Position numbers and translations under genes: made by a program
NCBI RefSeq assembly: GCF_000703005.1
Contig: NZ_JNLH01000001.1
Span: 2,535,001-2,599,000 of the forward strand
From: Pseudobutyrivibrio ruminis HUN009
GTDB lineage: Bacteria; Bacillota; Clostridia; Lachnospirales; Lachnospiraceae
DNA length: 64,000 nucleotides
Direction: 5' to 3'
Notes under the pieces: generated by a model
Database searches by the model: none
Seen by the model: only the letters and a program-made list of their open reading frames with translations
What the model was told of the DNA's origin: nothing
Part shown: in pieces, positions 44,528 through 52,320 of the stretch
Numbering within the stretch: the first letter of the stretch is position 1
How the letters are laid out: the number at the start of each line of letters is the position of its first letter

Positions 44528-46339
44528 TTAATTAAATGTTGCTTGATATTTATCGATTATTTTATATAGTTCGCTGTTAGGATCTTCTATCATCTTAATA
44601 TCAGTATCAAGCTGCAGCAACTTTGTCTGATTCTCATCTCTCATCTCCCATTTAGGAAGTCCGTCTCCATTAGGATTTCCAGTCTTGGCAAAATTCACCC
44701 AATACTGTTGCATTATATCTGAAAGCGCATAATCCTCTTCCGTATACAATCCTGGATGTCTCCAAAGATTTCCATATGCATATGGCAACTCGCCGGCATG
44801 GTAATTTGATAAGGAATCATTGGTCTTTGTAAAGTAATATTCATAGGTAGGAACGCCCTGTTCCACCAAATAGTTATTCCAAAGATAATGTGAATAGCTG
44901 AACCAAATTGCTGAATAGCTAATATTTAATGCACCCTTGGCATCTCCCATTGCATCAACAATAAAATGCTGGTCACGCTGTGGTGAATCTGCCGGAACAA
45001 TCTTTGCCATATCCCCTGCGTAAGACCCCAAATCCTCCGCTAATAACTTCTCATAATTGTCAGCTGTCGCTTTGGTTCCTAGCAAGAAGGCATCTGATTC
45101 TTTGGCATTAAATCCATTTAACAGAGCCTTTTCATGGTTTTGCCCCTTTTCATATGTAAGATAAGGCTGTTCTGTAATGGCATAGCCATCGACAGTCATT
45201 GCCGATTGGTCAGTTGATGTCTTCACAAGCTCTTCTGCTGGAATATCCCTAAGCTCCTCAGAAGAAGTTACACCAAATTCTTTGCGAACTGCATCTCCTT
45301 CTTTTACTGCCTCACTATAATCTCTGAAAGTATGGAAAGGCTTTCTTGCAAGAATACCACTGGACTCCGCAATAGCATAATTAAACAATCCATCTGTAAG
45401 AGGTGATACGCACATTGCATTTACGCTAGATGAGCCTGCTGATTCTCCAGCAATTGTGATTTGATTTGGATCTCCACCAAAAGCTTCTATATTGTCATAA
45501 ACCCACTGAAGAGCAGCTATCTGATCTAGCAGACCATAGTTACCTGTAGTACCGTTAGCCGATTCTTCTTTTAAATCATCAGCTGCATAGTAGCCAAAAA
45601 CATTTAATCTGTAAGCAAAATTTACGAATATAACACCCCTCTTTGCCAAGTCCTCGCCTCTATACTCCGTATATGAAGACTGACCTGTAGAAAGACTGCC
45701 GCCGTGAACATAGAAAATAACAGGCAATGGCTCGTCTGAAGCCTCCTCTGGTGCAAAAACATTAAGATACAGACAATCTTCACTCATAGCCTCAAGATAC
45801 TCATCACCTAATTGCACTCTATAGTCATGCCAGCCAAGGATGTGTGACAAACTGTCATATAAAGGATTGGTACGGGCTTGCATCGCCATAGGGCCAAATT
45901 CATCGCATGCTCTTACACCATCCCAGCTTTCAGCTGGCTGTGGTTCTTTAAAACGAAGCTCACCTACTGGTGCCTTTGCATAAGGAATACCAGCGTATAC
46001 CTTTACAGAATGATCTTCGTTATATACTCCAGTCAAATCTCCCTGCTGAACAGAAACTACATCTGTCACATCAGGATTCTTATTTGCAACTGCTGGAACA
46101 TTTTTGTAAGGTGGAGCTGTTAATACATAGTTACATGCCAATATAGCAACAAATACAATCCACATAATGATTGTTGACTTAACATTATACGAATCTCTTT
46201 TTATAAGCATTGCCCTTAATACTAGCATTGAGATAGCCGCAAGTATGCCAACCACCCAGCCTAATAATATATTTTTAGACAGCTCCAGCACTGCAATATA
46301 AAGAGCCGTCAGTATGATAACAATAATCGAAAATACCAT
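44528..46339 (-). CDS. Membrane-anchored type B carboxylesterase
   Basis: A 603-residue enzyme. Residues ~1-75 hold two or three membrane spans, then an alpha/beta-hydrolase of the type B carboxylesterase family: nucleophile motif GESAGSSSVNAM (Ser ~300), YVHGGSLSTGQSS oxyanion region (~225) and a late HAGELPYAYGN segment with the catalytic His. The N-terminal membrane domain is unusual for the family and would tether it to the membrane. It precedes the MBOAT-SGNH pair by 66 bp, so a joint role in making and removing ester groups is likely but inferred. Confidence 0.9.
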   Translation of the reverse strand: MVFSIIVIILTALYIAVLELSKNILLGWVVGILAAISMLVLRAMLIKRDSYNVKSTIIMWIVFVAILACNYVLTAPPYKNVPAVANKNPDVTDVVSVQQGDLTGVYNEDHSVKVYAGIPYAKAPVGELRFKEPQPAESWDGVRACDEFGPMAMQARTNPLYDSLSHILGWHDYRVQLGDEYLEAMSEDCLYLNVFAPEEASDEPLPVIFYVHGGSLSTGQSSYTEYRGEDLAKRGVIFVNFAYRLNVFGYYAADDLKEESANGTTGNYGLLDQIAALQWVYDNIEAFGGDPNQITIAGESAGSSSVNAMCVSPLTDGLFNYAIAESSGILARKPFHTFRDYSEAVKEGDAVRKEFGVTSSEELRDIPAEELVKTSTDQSAMTVDGYAITEQPYLTYEKGQNHEKALLNGFNAKESDAFLLGTKATADNYEKLLAEDLGSYAGDMAKIVPADSPQRDQHFIVDAMGDAKGALNISYSAIWFSYSHYLWNNYLVEQGVPTYEYYFTKTNDSLSNYHAGELPYAYGNLWRHPGLYTEEDYALSDIMQQYWVNFAKTGNPNGDGLPKWEMRDENQTKLLQLDTDIKMIEDPNSELYKIIDKYQATFN

Positions 46340-46431
46340 CGTTGTCTCTCCTTAGTTTTATGCAATTTAATTTATCTCAACCCATTATACTAGTTCTAAA
46401 AAAATCTTACAAGAAAAATGTGATTTTTTTG

Positions 46432-46460
46432 TTGACATGTGAGTCAGACTCTGATAGTAT
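46432..46460 (+). promoter_or_regulatory. Promoter of second tRNA-Leu(AAG)
   Basis: TTGACA, 17-bp spacer, TAGTAT, 11 bp before the tRNA. Confidence 0.85.
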
Positions 46461-46471
46461 ATCTTTTGTTC

Positions 46472-46556
46472 GCGGAAGTGTCGGAACTGGCAGACGAGCA
46501 AGACTAAGGATCTTGTGCTCATTGCGAGCGTGCGGGTTCAAGTCCCGCCTTCCGCA
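46472..46556 (+). tRNA. tRNA-Leu (anticodon AAG), second identical copy
   Basis: All 85 bases equal those of the tRNA at 42024-42108 on the opposite strand; anticodon AAG, no encoded CCA. It has its own promoter and terminator and is not occupied by an element, although a 3'-end-like scar follows its terminator. Confidence 0.95.
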
Positions 46557-46563
46557 TATCGAA

Positions 46564-46590
46564 GGCTTCGGTTTTACCGAAGCCTTTTTT
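46564..46590 (+). terminator. Terminator of tRNA-Leu(AAG)
   Basis: GGCTTCGG, loop TTTTA, CCGAAGCC and six Ts. Confidence 0.92.
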
Positions 46591-46615
46591 CTTTTCCACT
46601 CCACCCCGCCTTCCG
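46588..46615 (+). repeat. tRNA 3'-end-like scar behind the second tRNA-Leu
   Basis: TTTCTTTTCCAC-TC-CACCCCGCCTTCCG directly follows the terminator. The same block with CT in place of TC lies behind the island-occupied tRNA locus (34028-34056, minus strand). CCCGCCTTCCG equals the tRNA 3' end. Confidence 0.6.
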
Positions 46616-46709
46616 GGTTTTAACTTAGATTTCAATTGGAATTATACACAAAACACTTATCCGAACATTGTTATTGTCTGACAAATAATATTTTTATCGT
46701 GCATTTATC

Positions 46710-46737
46710 TTGCAATTTATCTTCCTGGATGTATAAT
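46710..46737 (+). promoter_or_regulatory. Promoter of candidate repeat RNA
   Basis: TTGCAA, 16-bp spacer, TATAAT on the plus strand, in a region without any plus-strand gene downstream for 2.5 kb. Confidence 0.6.
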
Positions 46738-46743
46738 AGACTT

Positions 46744-46985
46744 ATCAAATAACAGAGAGAAAAAAGCAGAAAGGGAGGTATAGTCCACCAGAGAATTAAT
46801 TTAGTAACTACAAAATCTAGTGATTGGAGGTATGGTCCACCAGAGAATTAATTTTTTAACCACGCGACAATTATTACTTTTAAAATAAGTTAGATAGAGA
46901 GGTATAGTCCATTGGGATCGATGTTAAGGGGCGGCACCAGTTAGGAATCGGTTGATTTCGAATTGGTGTCGCTCGTTTGTTGTAT
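46744..46985 (+). ncRNA. Candidate small RNA with three repeated hairpins
   Basis: A gene-free ~240-nt span with a promoter at 46710-46737 and a terminator-like 12-bp stem at 46931-46972 (GCGGCACCAGTT with AATTGGTGTCGC, two G-U pairs) followed by a T-rich tract. Inside are three direct repeats. Each can fold as GG-A-GG, 6-nt loop TATAGT or TATGGT, CC-A-CC. No ORF with a sensible start follows the GGAGG segments. I know no RNA family that matches. Confidence 0.5.
46773..46915 (+). repeat. Three direct repeats GGAGGTATAGTCCACC-type
   Basis: Copy 1 begins 46773, copy 2 46825 and copy 3 46897. Copies 1 and 2 agree over about 28 of 30 positions (GGAGGTAT-A/G-GTCCACCAGAG, then AATTAATTT). Copy 3 keeps GAGGTATAGTCCA and then diverges. 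Spacing is 52 and 72 bp. Confidence 0.88.
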
Positions 46986-47013
46986 AAAAAAAGCCCCAGT
47001 AAAAACTGAGGCT
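46986..47013 (-). terminator. Terminator of tRNA-Leu(CAG)
   Basis: AGCCTCAGT, loop TTTT, ACTGGGGCT and seven Ts on the minus strand. Confidence 0.88.
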
Positions 47014-47017
47014 AAGC

Positions 47018-47101
47018 TGCAGGAAATGGGACTTGAACCCACACGATATTGCTACCACAGGCACCTGAAGCCTGCGCGTCTGCCAATTCCGCCATTCCTG
47101 C
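47018..47101 (-). tRNA. tRNA-Leu (anticodon CAG)
   Basis: An 84-nt class II tRNA: acceptor GCAGGAA/TTCCTGC, long variable arm, T-arm GGTTCAAGTCCC. Anticodon stem CAGGC/GCCTG encloses loop TTCAGGT, anticodon CAG, reading CUG. No CCA encoded. Confidence 0.93.
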
Positions 47102-47112
47102 GAACATTTAGT

Positions 47113-47141
47113 ATTCTATAGAATTTCAGATAGCAAGTCAA
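47113..47141 (-). promoter_or_regulatory. Promoter of tRNA-Leu(CAG)
   Basis: TTGACT (47141-47136), 17-bp spacer, TAGAAT (47118-47113). Confidence 0.8.
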
Positions 47142-47171
47142 GGCTTTCTAGGCCCATAAATGATTAAAAAT

Positions 47172-47618
47172 CTAGCAGATTTCTGCTGAATCTAAAATGA
47201 TTGTAAATGGGCCATCATTTTGCAAAGACACCTTCATATCTGCGCCAAACTCTCCTGTCTCCACATGGAATTGTTCTTTGCATTTTTCAATAATGTATTC
47301 ATACATTTCATTTGCCATATCCGGTGCACCAGCCTCTATAAAAGAAGGACGATATCCCTTCTTGCAGTTTGCATATAGGGTAAATTGAGATATCAAAAGA
47401 AGCTCTCCGCCTACATCTGATAGAGAAAGATTAATCTTGTCATTTTCATCATCAAATATGCGAAGCCCTAGTAGCTTTTTCACCATTTTGTCTGCTATTT
47501 CTTTTGTATCAGAATCTGCTACACCAATAAGGACTAAAAAACCTTTTCCAATTTGACCTATTACATTTCCATCTACTTTTACAGATGCTTCATTAACTCT
47601 TTGAACTACAAATTTCAT
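47172..47618 (-). CDS. dtd: D-aminoacyl-tRNA deacylase
   Basis: A 148-residue DTD enzyme that removes D-amino acids (and glycine from tRNA-Ala) mis-attached to tRNA. Motifs are intact: SQFTLYANCKKGYRPSF (~78-94) with the SQxTL element, and NDGPFTI near the C-terminus with the active-site Thr. Normal length. It follows the cobI-like gene by 10 bp on the same strand. Confidence 0.95.
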   Translation of the reverse strand: MKFVVQRVNEASVKVDGNVIGQIGKGFLVLIGVADSDTKEIADKMVKKLLGLRIFDDENDKINLSLSDVGGELLLISQFTLYANCKKGYRPSFIEAGAPDMANEMYEYIIEKCKEQFHVETGEFGADMKVSLQNDGPFTIILDSAEIC

Positions 47619-47628
47619 TATTATTCTC

Positions 47629-48324
47629 CTATTTTTCTTTTACTATAATTGTCATCATATATCTAGAATCATCTGGAATAGTCATAGCACTTGTAAAGAT
47701 TTGTTCTGTTTCCATGCCACAGTCTATTACCGCATATACGTTAACAATCCCAGCATTTTCCATCTCTACAAGCTTATCCTTTATTGCAGAAACATTTTTT
47801 CCACTTTTCATTATTATTTTTGTGCCAGACATTTTTAATTCTTCATCCAGATTTCCTTGGCCTGAAAGGATATGAACATTTTCATCTGCCTCGCTGATAA
47901 GAATTCCCGCCGCAGATGCTGTACCACAGAATGATGTGATACCATTGATGATTTCTACTTCTATTCCATCCTTCTTTGCAAGCTTCATTATATACCCAAA
48001 TGTTGAGTATACAGTTGGGTCTCCTATTGTAAGGAAAGCAAGGTTGTATCCTTCAAACAAAAGCTCCTTATATTTACTATAAAAGCTTTCGTGCATTTCC
48101 TTGAGCTTAGCCTCATCCTTTGTCATCTCAAAATCGAGGCTAATAACCTTTTTGAAAGCAAGCTCTGGCACAACCGGAAGAGCAATTTGATATGCTCTAC
48201 ACTTATCCTTTTCAGCTCTAGGCAAGCAAATAACATCTGCATCCCTAATTGCCTTTACAGCCTTTATTGTAAGCAGCTCTGGATCACCAGGGCCAACTCC
48301 TATTCCATATAATATTCCAGCCAT
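47629..48324 (-). CDS. Precorrin-2 C20-methyltransferase-like (CobI/CbiL)
   Basis: A 231-residue SAM-dependent tetrapyrrole methylase with the GIGVGPGDPELLT N-terminal motif (~6-18), a TIGDPTVYSTF loop (~97-107) and the later INGITSFCGTASAAG segment typical of precorrin-2 C20-methyltransferase. In cobalamin synthesis it methylates C20. No other cob/cbi gene is near, which is unusual; the rest may be elsewhere on the chromosome. Confidence 0.88.
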   Translation of the reverse strand: MAGILYGIGVGPGDPELLTIKAVKAIRDADVICLPRAEKDKCRAYQIALPVVPELAFKKVISLDFEMTKDEAKLKEMHESFYSKYKELLFEGYNLAFLTIGDPTVYSTFGYIMKLAKKDGIEVEIINGITSFCGTASAAGILISEADENVHILSGQGNLDEELKMSGTKIIMKSGKNVSAIKDKLVEMENAGIVNVYAVIDCGMETEQIFTSAMTIPDDSRYMMTIIVKEK

Positions 48325-48346
48325 ATATCAAGTCTCCTGTAAACTA

Positions 48347-49159
48347 TTACTCTCTTTTGCATAACTCCCAAAATGTTACCGCACTGGCTGCTGCAACATT
48401 TAAAGAATCCACTCCATGATACATAGGAATGATTGTAACGAAATCAGACGCATCTATTGTTTCCTGCTTGATTCCGGTACTCTCAGTACCAAATACAATC
48501 GCCAGCTTCTCCTGTTCCTTCAGCACTGGTTCTGCAAGAGATATTGCATTATCCTTCAGGGCCATTGAAACAACTGCAAAGCCATCTCCTTTAAGAGCAG
48601 CAACATAATCAGAACCCTTGTCAAAATATGTCCATGGTACCTGGAACACAGTTCCCATAGCAACACGAGCCGCTCTTCTATAGAAAGGATCTGCACTATC
48701 ATGAGTTAATATAATGCCATCAACGCCAAGGGCTGCTGCAGATCTAAATATTGCGCCTACGTTTGTTGGATTCATAACATCCTCAAGGATTGCCACCCGT
48801 TTTGAGGCTTGAAGGATTTCAGAAACTGAAGGCAAGCTCGGTCTTTTGCAGGCAGCCAAAACTCCTCTTGTAAGATTAAAACCAGTGATTTTGTTGATGA
48901 CATTAAGCTCTGCCACAAATACTTCTACATCATCACTGATATCACTCAACAATTCCTGCACAACCTGTGATTCATATGCCTTTTCCTCAACTAAAAAAGC
49001 AATAGGCTCTGCGCCTCTAGCCAGTGCCCTCTTTATTACCTCTGGAGTTTCTGCTATAAATACGCCTCCATTAGGCTCATAATAATGATATAGCTGAGCC
49101 TCGTTATACTTTGTAAATATATCTACTCTACTATCATCTATACTTTCAATTTTTATCAT
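48347..49159 (-). CDS. SpoU/TrmH-family RNA 2'-O-methyltransferase
   Basis: About 270 residues: an N-terminal substrate-binding domain, then the SPOUT catalytic domain with motif 1 NPTNVGAIFRSAAALG (~133-148), motif 2 FGTESTGI (~223) and motif 3 MYHGVDSLNVAAASAV (~245-260). It methylates a ribose in rRNA or tRNA; the position is not predictable. The start is ambiguous: ATG at 49159 (with a weak GGTGAAAG) or at 49171. Confidence 0.9.
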   Translation of the reverse strand: MIKIESIDDSRVDIFTKYNEAQLYHYYEPNGGVFIAETPEVIKRALARGAEPIAFLVEEKAYESQVVQELLSDISDDVEVFVAELNVINKITGFNLTRGVLAACKRPSLPSVSEILQASKRVAILEDVMNPTNVGAIFRSAAALGVDGIILTHDSADPFYRRAARVAMGTVFQVPWTYFDKGSDYVAALKGDGFAVVSMALKDNAISLAEPVLKEQEKLAIVFGTESTGIKQETIDASDFVTIIPMYHGVDSLNVAAASAVTFWELCKRE

Positions 49160-49283
49160 ATCTTTCACCATTTAATACAAATTTACAATATTCTACCATA
49201 ACCCCGATGATACTAAAATAACATTGACATTTTCACTTTTAAGTACATAATGAATTGTACAAAATCAATTTTCGGAGGTACAT

Positions 49284-50132
49284 ATGATTCAAGATATTTT
49301 TCCAAGCAAACTTAATAATAGCTATAAAACTGACGCTATTCCTAAGTCAGATGATTTAATCATTGTTCATAGCGACGGAAAAATCCTGTTAAATGTTGAT
49401 GAAAAAAGCAAAACCATTTCTTTCCCACAGATAAAAGACATTCAATCAAATCTTAATCCTATATACTTTTTTGAAATTGATGGAGAAAACTTCTTTTACA
49501 ATACAGATACAAACACTGATACCTCCGCTCTTCCTGAAGGTTTTCAGTTCTTTACGATGCGACAAATCAGAAATGATTATCTTTATCCAAAGCACTATGT
49601 ATTTGCAGCCTACACTGCCATCCACTTGATTGATTGGTATGAGGCAAACAGATTCTGTGGAAAATGTGGTACAAAGAATGAACATTCAAAATCTGAGCGC
49701 GCTTTAGTTTGCCCTAACTGTGGCCGCACACGATACCCTAGAATCAATCCTGCTGTAATAGTTGGTGTAAAAAATGGCGATAAGCTATTACTGACAAAAT
49801 ACAAAACCGGTTTTGCTCACAATGCTCTTGTGGCCGGATTTACAGAAATCGGTGAAACTATGGAAGAAACTGTCGAACGTGAAGTAATGGAAGAAACAGG
49901 ACTAAAAGTTAAAAATATCCGCTACTACAAATCTCAGCCTTGGGGAATTGCCAGCGATATTCTGCTGGGATATTACTGCGATGTAGATGGCGATGACACC
50001 ATTACAATGGATGAATCAGAACTGAAATATGCTCAGTGGGTGAGCCGAGAGGATATCGAATTACAGCCTCTCGACTACAGCCTCACAAATGAGATGATGA
50101 AAATGTTCAAAGAAAACAAGCTGACAGATTAA
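49284..50132 (+). CDS. nudC: NADH pyrophosphatase / NAD-cap hydrolase NudC
   Basis: A 282-residue Nudix enzyme. A four-cysteine zinc ribbon (CGKCGTKN and CPNCGRTRYPR, ~120-150) precedes the Nudix box GFTEIGETMEETVEREVMEE (~176-195) and the NudC signature SQPWGIASDILLGY (~210), which sets specificity for NAD(H). It cleaves NADH and can remove NAD caps from RNA. CGGAGG precedes the start. Its stop overlaps the stop of the convergent DUF815 gene by 4 bp. Confidence 0.93.
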   Translation: MIQDIFPSKLNNSYKTDAIPKSDDLIIVHSDGKILLNVDEKSKTISFPQIKDIQSNLNPIYFFEIDGENFFYNTDTNTDTSALPEGFQFFTMRQIRNDYLYPKHYVFAAYTAIHLIDWYEANRFCGKCGTKNEHSKSERALVCPNCGRTRYPRINPAVIVGVKNGDKLLLTKYKTGFAHNALVAGFTEIGETMEETVEREVMEETGLKVKNIRYYKSQPWGIASDILLGYYCDVDGDDTITMDESELKYAQWVSREDIELQPLDYSLTNEMMKMFKENKLTD

Positions 50133-51436
50133 TTCTGCTGGCCCAATATGTGATATATAAACTGCTGGGCTGTTCTTCCTGAAAGACCACCCTGCTCCAT
50201 TTCCCATACCTTTGCTTTCGCAATAAGTTCCTCCTCTGGCATGGTGATGCCTGCTCTTGAAGCCAATCCAAGAACAATATCTATATATTCTCTTTGCATT
50301 GGCTTTGAGTAGCTGATAGTAACACCAAAGCGATGAACAAGCGAAAGCTTTTCTTCTACTGTATCTGAATGATGTCTGTCATCAGTGTTGGTCTGATCAT
50401 TTCTATCATTCCATGTTTCCTTTATTAAATGTCTACGGTTTGAAGTAGCATAAATCAAAATGTTATCTGGCTTTGTCTCAACGCCACCTTCAATAACAGC
50501 CTTTAGGAATTTGTACTCTATTTCATGCTCTTCAAATGACAAATCATCCATATAGATGATGTATTTGTAATTACGATTCTTAATGCTGGCTATAATCTTT
50601 GATAGATATCTAAACTGATGCTTATATATCTCAATCATTCGAAGACCGTCATCATAGTACTGATTAACAATAGCCTTAATACTTGTAGATTTGCCAGTTC
50701 CACTATCTCCAAACAAAAGCACATTATTTGCTTTTTTGCCAGCTACAAAGCTTTCCGTATTATCAATTAGCTGTTGCTTTTGATATTCATATCCTATCAA
50801 ATCATCCAGGACAACCTCATCCATGTTATTGATAGGAACAAACTTGATATCATTTAATCCTATTTCCTCGATTCTGAAGGCTTTATTCAAGCCAAACATA
50901 CCTACACCGTAAGCCTTATAGAAATTCGTAATTACGTTAAAGAATTCCTTTTCATCCCTTGCAGCCTCAAGCTCTTTTGACAGCTTTCTAACCTTTTCAC
51001 TAACATTGCGATTATACATCTGCTCATTTTTTCTAACAGAATTGTAGTTCGTAAATACGGAGAATGACTCAATGCCCAACTCCTTTTCCAAAGATGAAAA
51101 ATCGTAATCAAATAGTTCTTTTAGAATTCTAAAATCATTTTCTACCAAATGATTTACAGAACCTGGCTTCACATCAGTTTTTTCTGTAACTAGAGAAAAT
51201 GGATTTTCATTCATAATAATGTAGAAGGTTAAATAATTATGCCAAAGATTATCATCAAACCCATAATCCGTTGCAAGCATAAGAAGTCGCTTTGAAATTG
51301 CGTTAATCTGGCGGGTAGCTTCCCTCTTGTTATAATCACCAGACTCCACCATATCAATAGCTTTTCCAAGCTGATAAAGAATACTATCCTCTGTTAAATC
51401 CCCAAACATAAGTAATCGTGATATCTTGTCGTACAT
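50129..51436 (-). CDS. DUF815 family AAA+ ATPase
   Basis: A 435-residue AAA+ protein of the DUF815 family: C-terminal ATPase with Walker A FGDSGTGKSTS (~240) and Walker B YIIYMDDLSFE (~290), sensor ATSNRRHL (~325). The N-terminal half is helical and family-specific. The function is unknown. The start at 51436 follows AAGGAGGATAAAATT; the ATG at 51460 has no ribosome binding site. It is divergent from the PHP gene. Confidence 0.88.
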   Translation of the reverse strand: MYDKISRLLMFGDLTEDSILYQLGKAIDMVESGDYNKREATRQINAISKRLLMLATDYGFDDNLWHNYLTFYIIMNENPFSLVTEKTDVKPGSVNHLVENDFRILKELFDYDFSSLEKELGIESFSVFTNYNSVRKNEQMYNRNVSEKVRKLSKELEAARDEKEFFNVITNFYKAYGVGMFGLNKAFRIEEIGLNDIKFVPINNMDEVVLDDLIGYEYQKQQLIDNTESFVAGKKANNVLLFGDSGTGKSTSIKAIVNQYYDDGLRMIEIYKHQFRYLSKIIASIKNRNYKYIIYMDDLSFEEHEIEYKFLKAVIEGGVETKPDNILIYATSNRRHLIKETWNDRNDQTNTDDRHHSDTVEEKLSLVHRFGVTISYSKPMQREYIDIVLGLASRAGITMPEEELIAKAKVWEMEQGGLSGRTAQQFIYHILGQQN

Positions 51437-51506
51437 AATTTTATCCTCCTTAATTATCATATTTTATTATTTTGTGTTATTATGTTCAATTGTCGGAGGA
51501 ACTTTT

Positions 51507-52280
51507 ATGTTAGCAAATTATCATTCACATACACCAAGATGTAATCACGCCACTGGCAGTGAACGAGAATACATTGAATCTGCCATAGCAAATGGGTTTA
51601 AAATTCTTGGTTTTTCAGATCACACACCACAGCCATATCCATCCAGTTATAAATCACATATCAGAATGGGTATGGAGGAATTAGAAAACTATGTTGATAC
51701 ACTTGTAAAGCTTAGAGAAGAATACAAGGACGATATCACTATTTACATAGGATTCGAGGTAGAATACTTTAGAAAATACTTTGATGCGCTGATTAAAGAG
51801 CTCAGAAACTACCCTGTTGATTATATTATTCAGGGACAGCATTTCATTCCTGACGAGATTGATGGATTCTATGCTGGAGCTCCTACCACTGATGATCAGC
51901 ACTTGATTGATTACGTAGATACTGCAATCGAGGGAATGCAAACAGGTATGTTTACATATCTTGCCCATCCCGATTTGATTTATTACAAGGGCGATGACAA
52001 TACCTATAAAAAGCACATGGAACGTCTCATTGCCGCATCCATTGATTTAAATATTCCACTAGAAGTAAATCTTCTTGGATTTACAGGAAAACGCAATTAT
52101 CCTTGTGACAAGTTCTTTGACTTAGCCACAGAGATGGGGGCCAACTTTGTAATTGGCTGTGACGCTCACGATCCACAGTCAGTTTGTCAGCCAGAGCTTA
52201 ACCCTGAGTTCATGGCGTTCTTGAATAAGCACAACATTACAATCGGAGACAATATTTGTACTCTTCCTTCGATTAAATAA
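51507..52280 (+). CDS. PHP-domain phosphatase (histidinol-phosphatase-like)
   Basis: A 257-residue polymerase-and-histidinol-phosphatase (PHP) metal hydrolase. Metal ligands sit in ANYHSHTPRCNHATG (~3-17), SDHTP (~42-46), IGFEVEYF (~81), AHPD (~153-156) and GCDAHDP (~220). HisK-type enzymes convert histidinol phosphate to histidinol; other phosphoesters are possible because no his genes adjoin. The start follows GGAGGAACTTTT. Confidence 0.85.
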   Translation: MLANYHSHTPRCNHATGSEREYIESAIANGFKILGFSDHTPQPYPSSYKSHIRMGMEELENYVDTLVKLREEYKDDITIYIGFEVEYFRKYFDALIKELRNYPVDYIIQGQHFIPDEIDGFYAGAPTTDDQHLIDYVDTAIEGMQTGMFTYLAHPDLIYYKGDDNTYKKHMERLIAASIDLNIPLEVNLLGFTGKRNYPCDKFFDLATEMGANFVIGCDAHDPQSVCQPELNPEFMAFLNKHNITIGDNICTLPSIK

Positions 52281-52284
52281 CAAA

Positions 52285-52312
52285 AACCATCAGGCCATTT
52301 GACCTGATGGTT
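52285..52312. terminator. Bidirectional terminator between the PHP gene and thiC
   Basis: AACCATCAGG, 8-nt loop, CCTGATGGTT, with T-rich tracts on both sides (TTCTTGTTT on plus, TTTTTG on minus). It serves both convergent units. Confidence 0.88.
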
Positions 52313-52320
52313 CTTGTTTA

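Noticed and set aside
46773..46915. Three direct repeats as a CRISPR array
   Set aside because: Spacing is uneven (52 and 72 bp), the third copy is partial, no cas gene is present and a promoter and terminator frame the unit.
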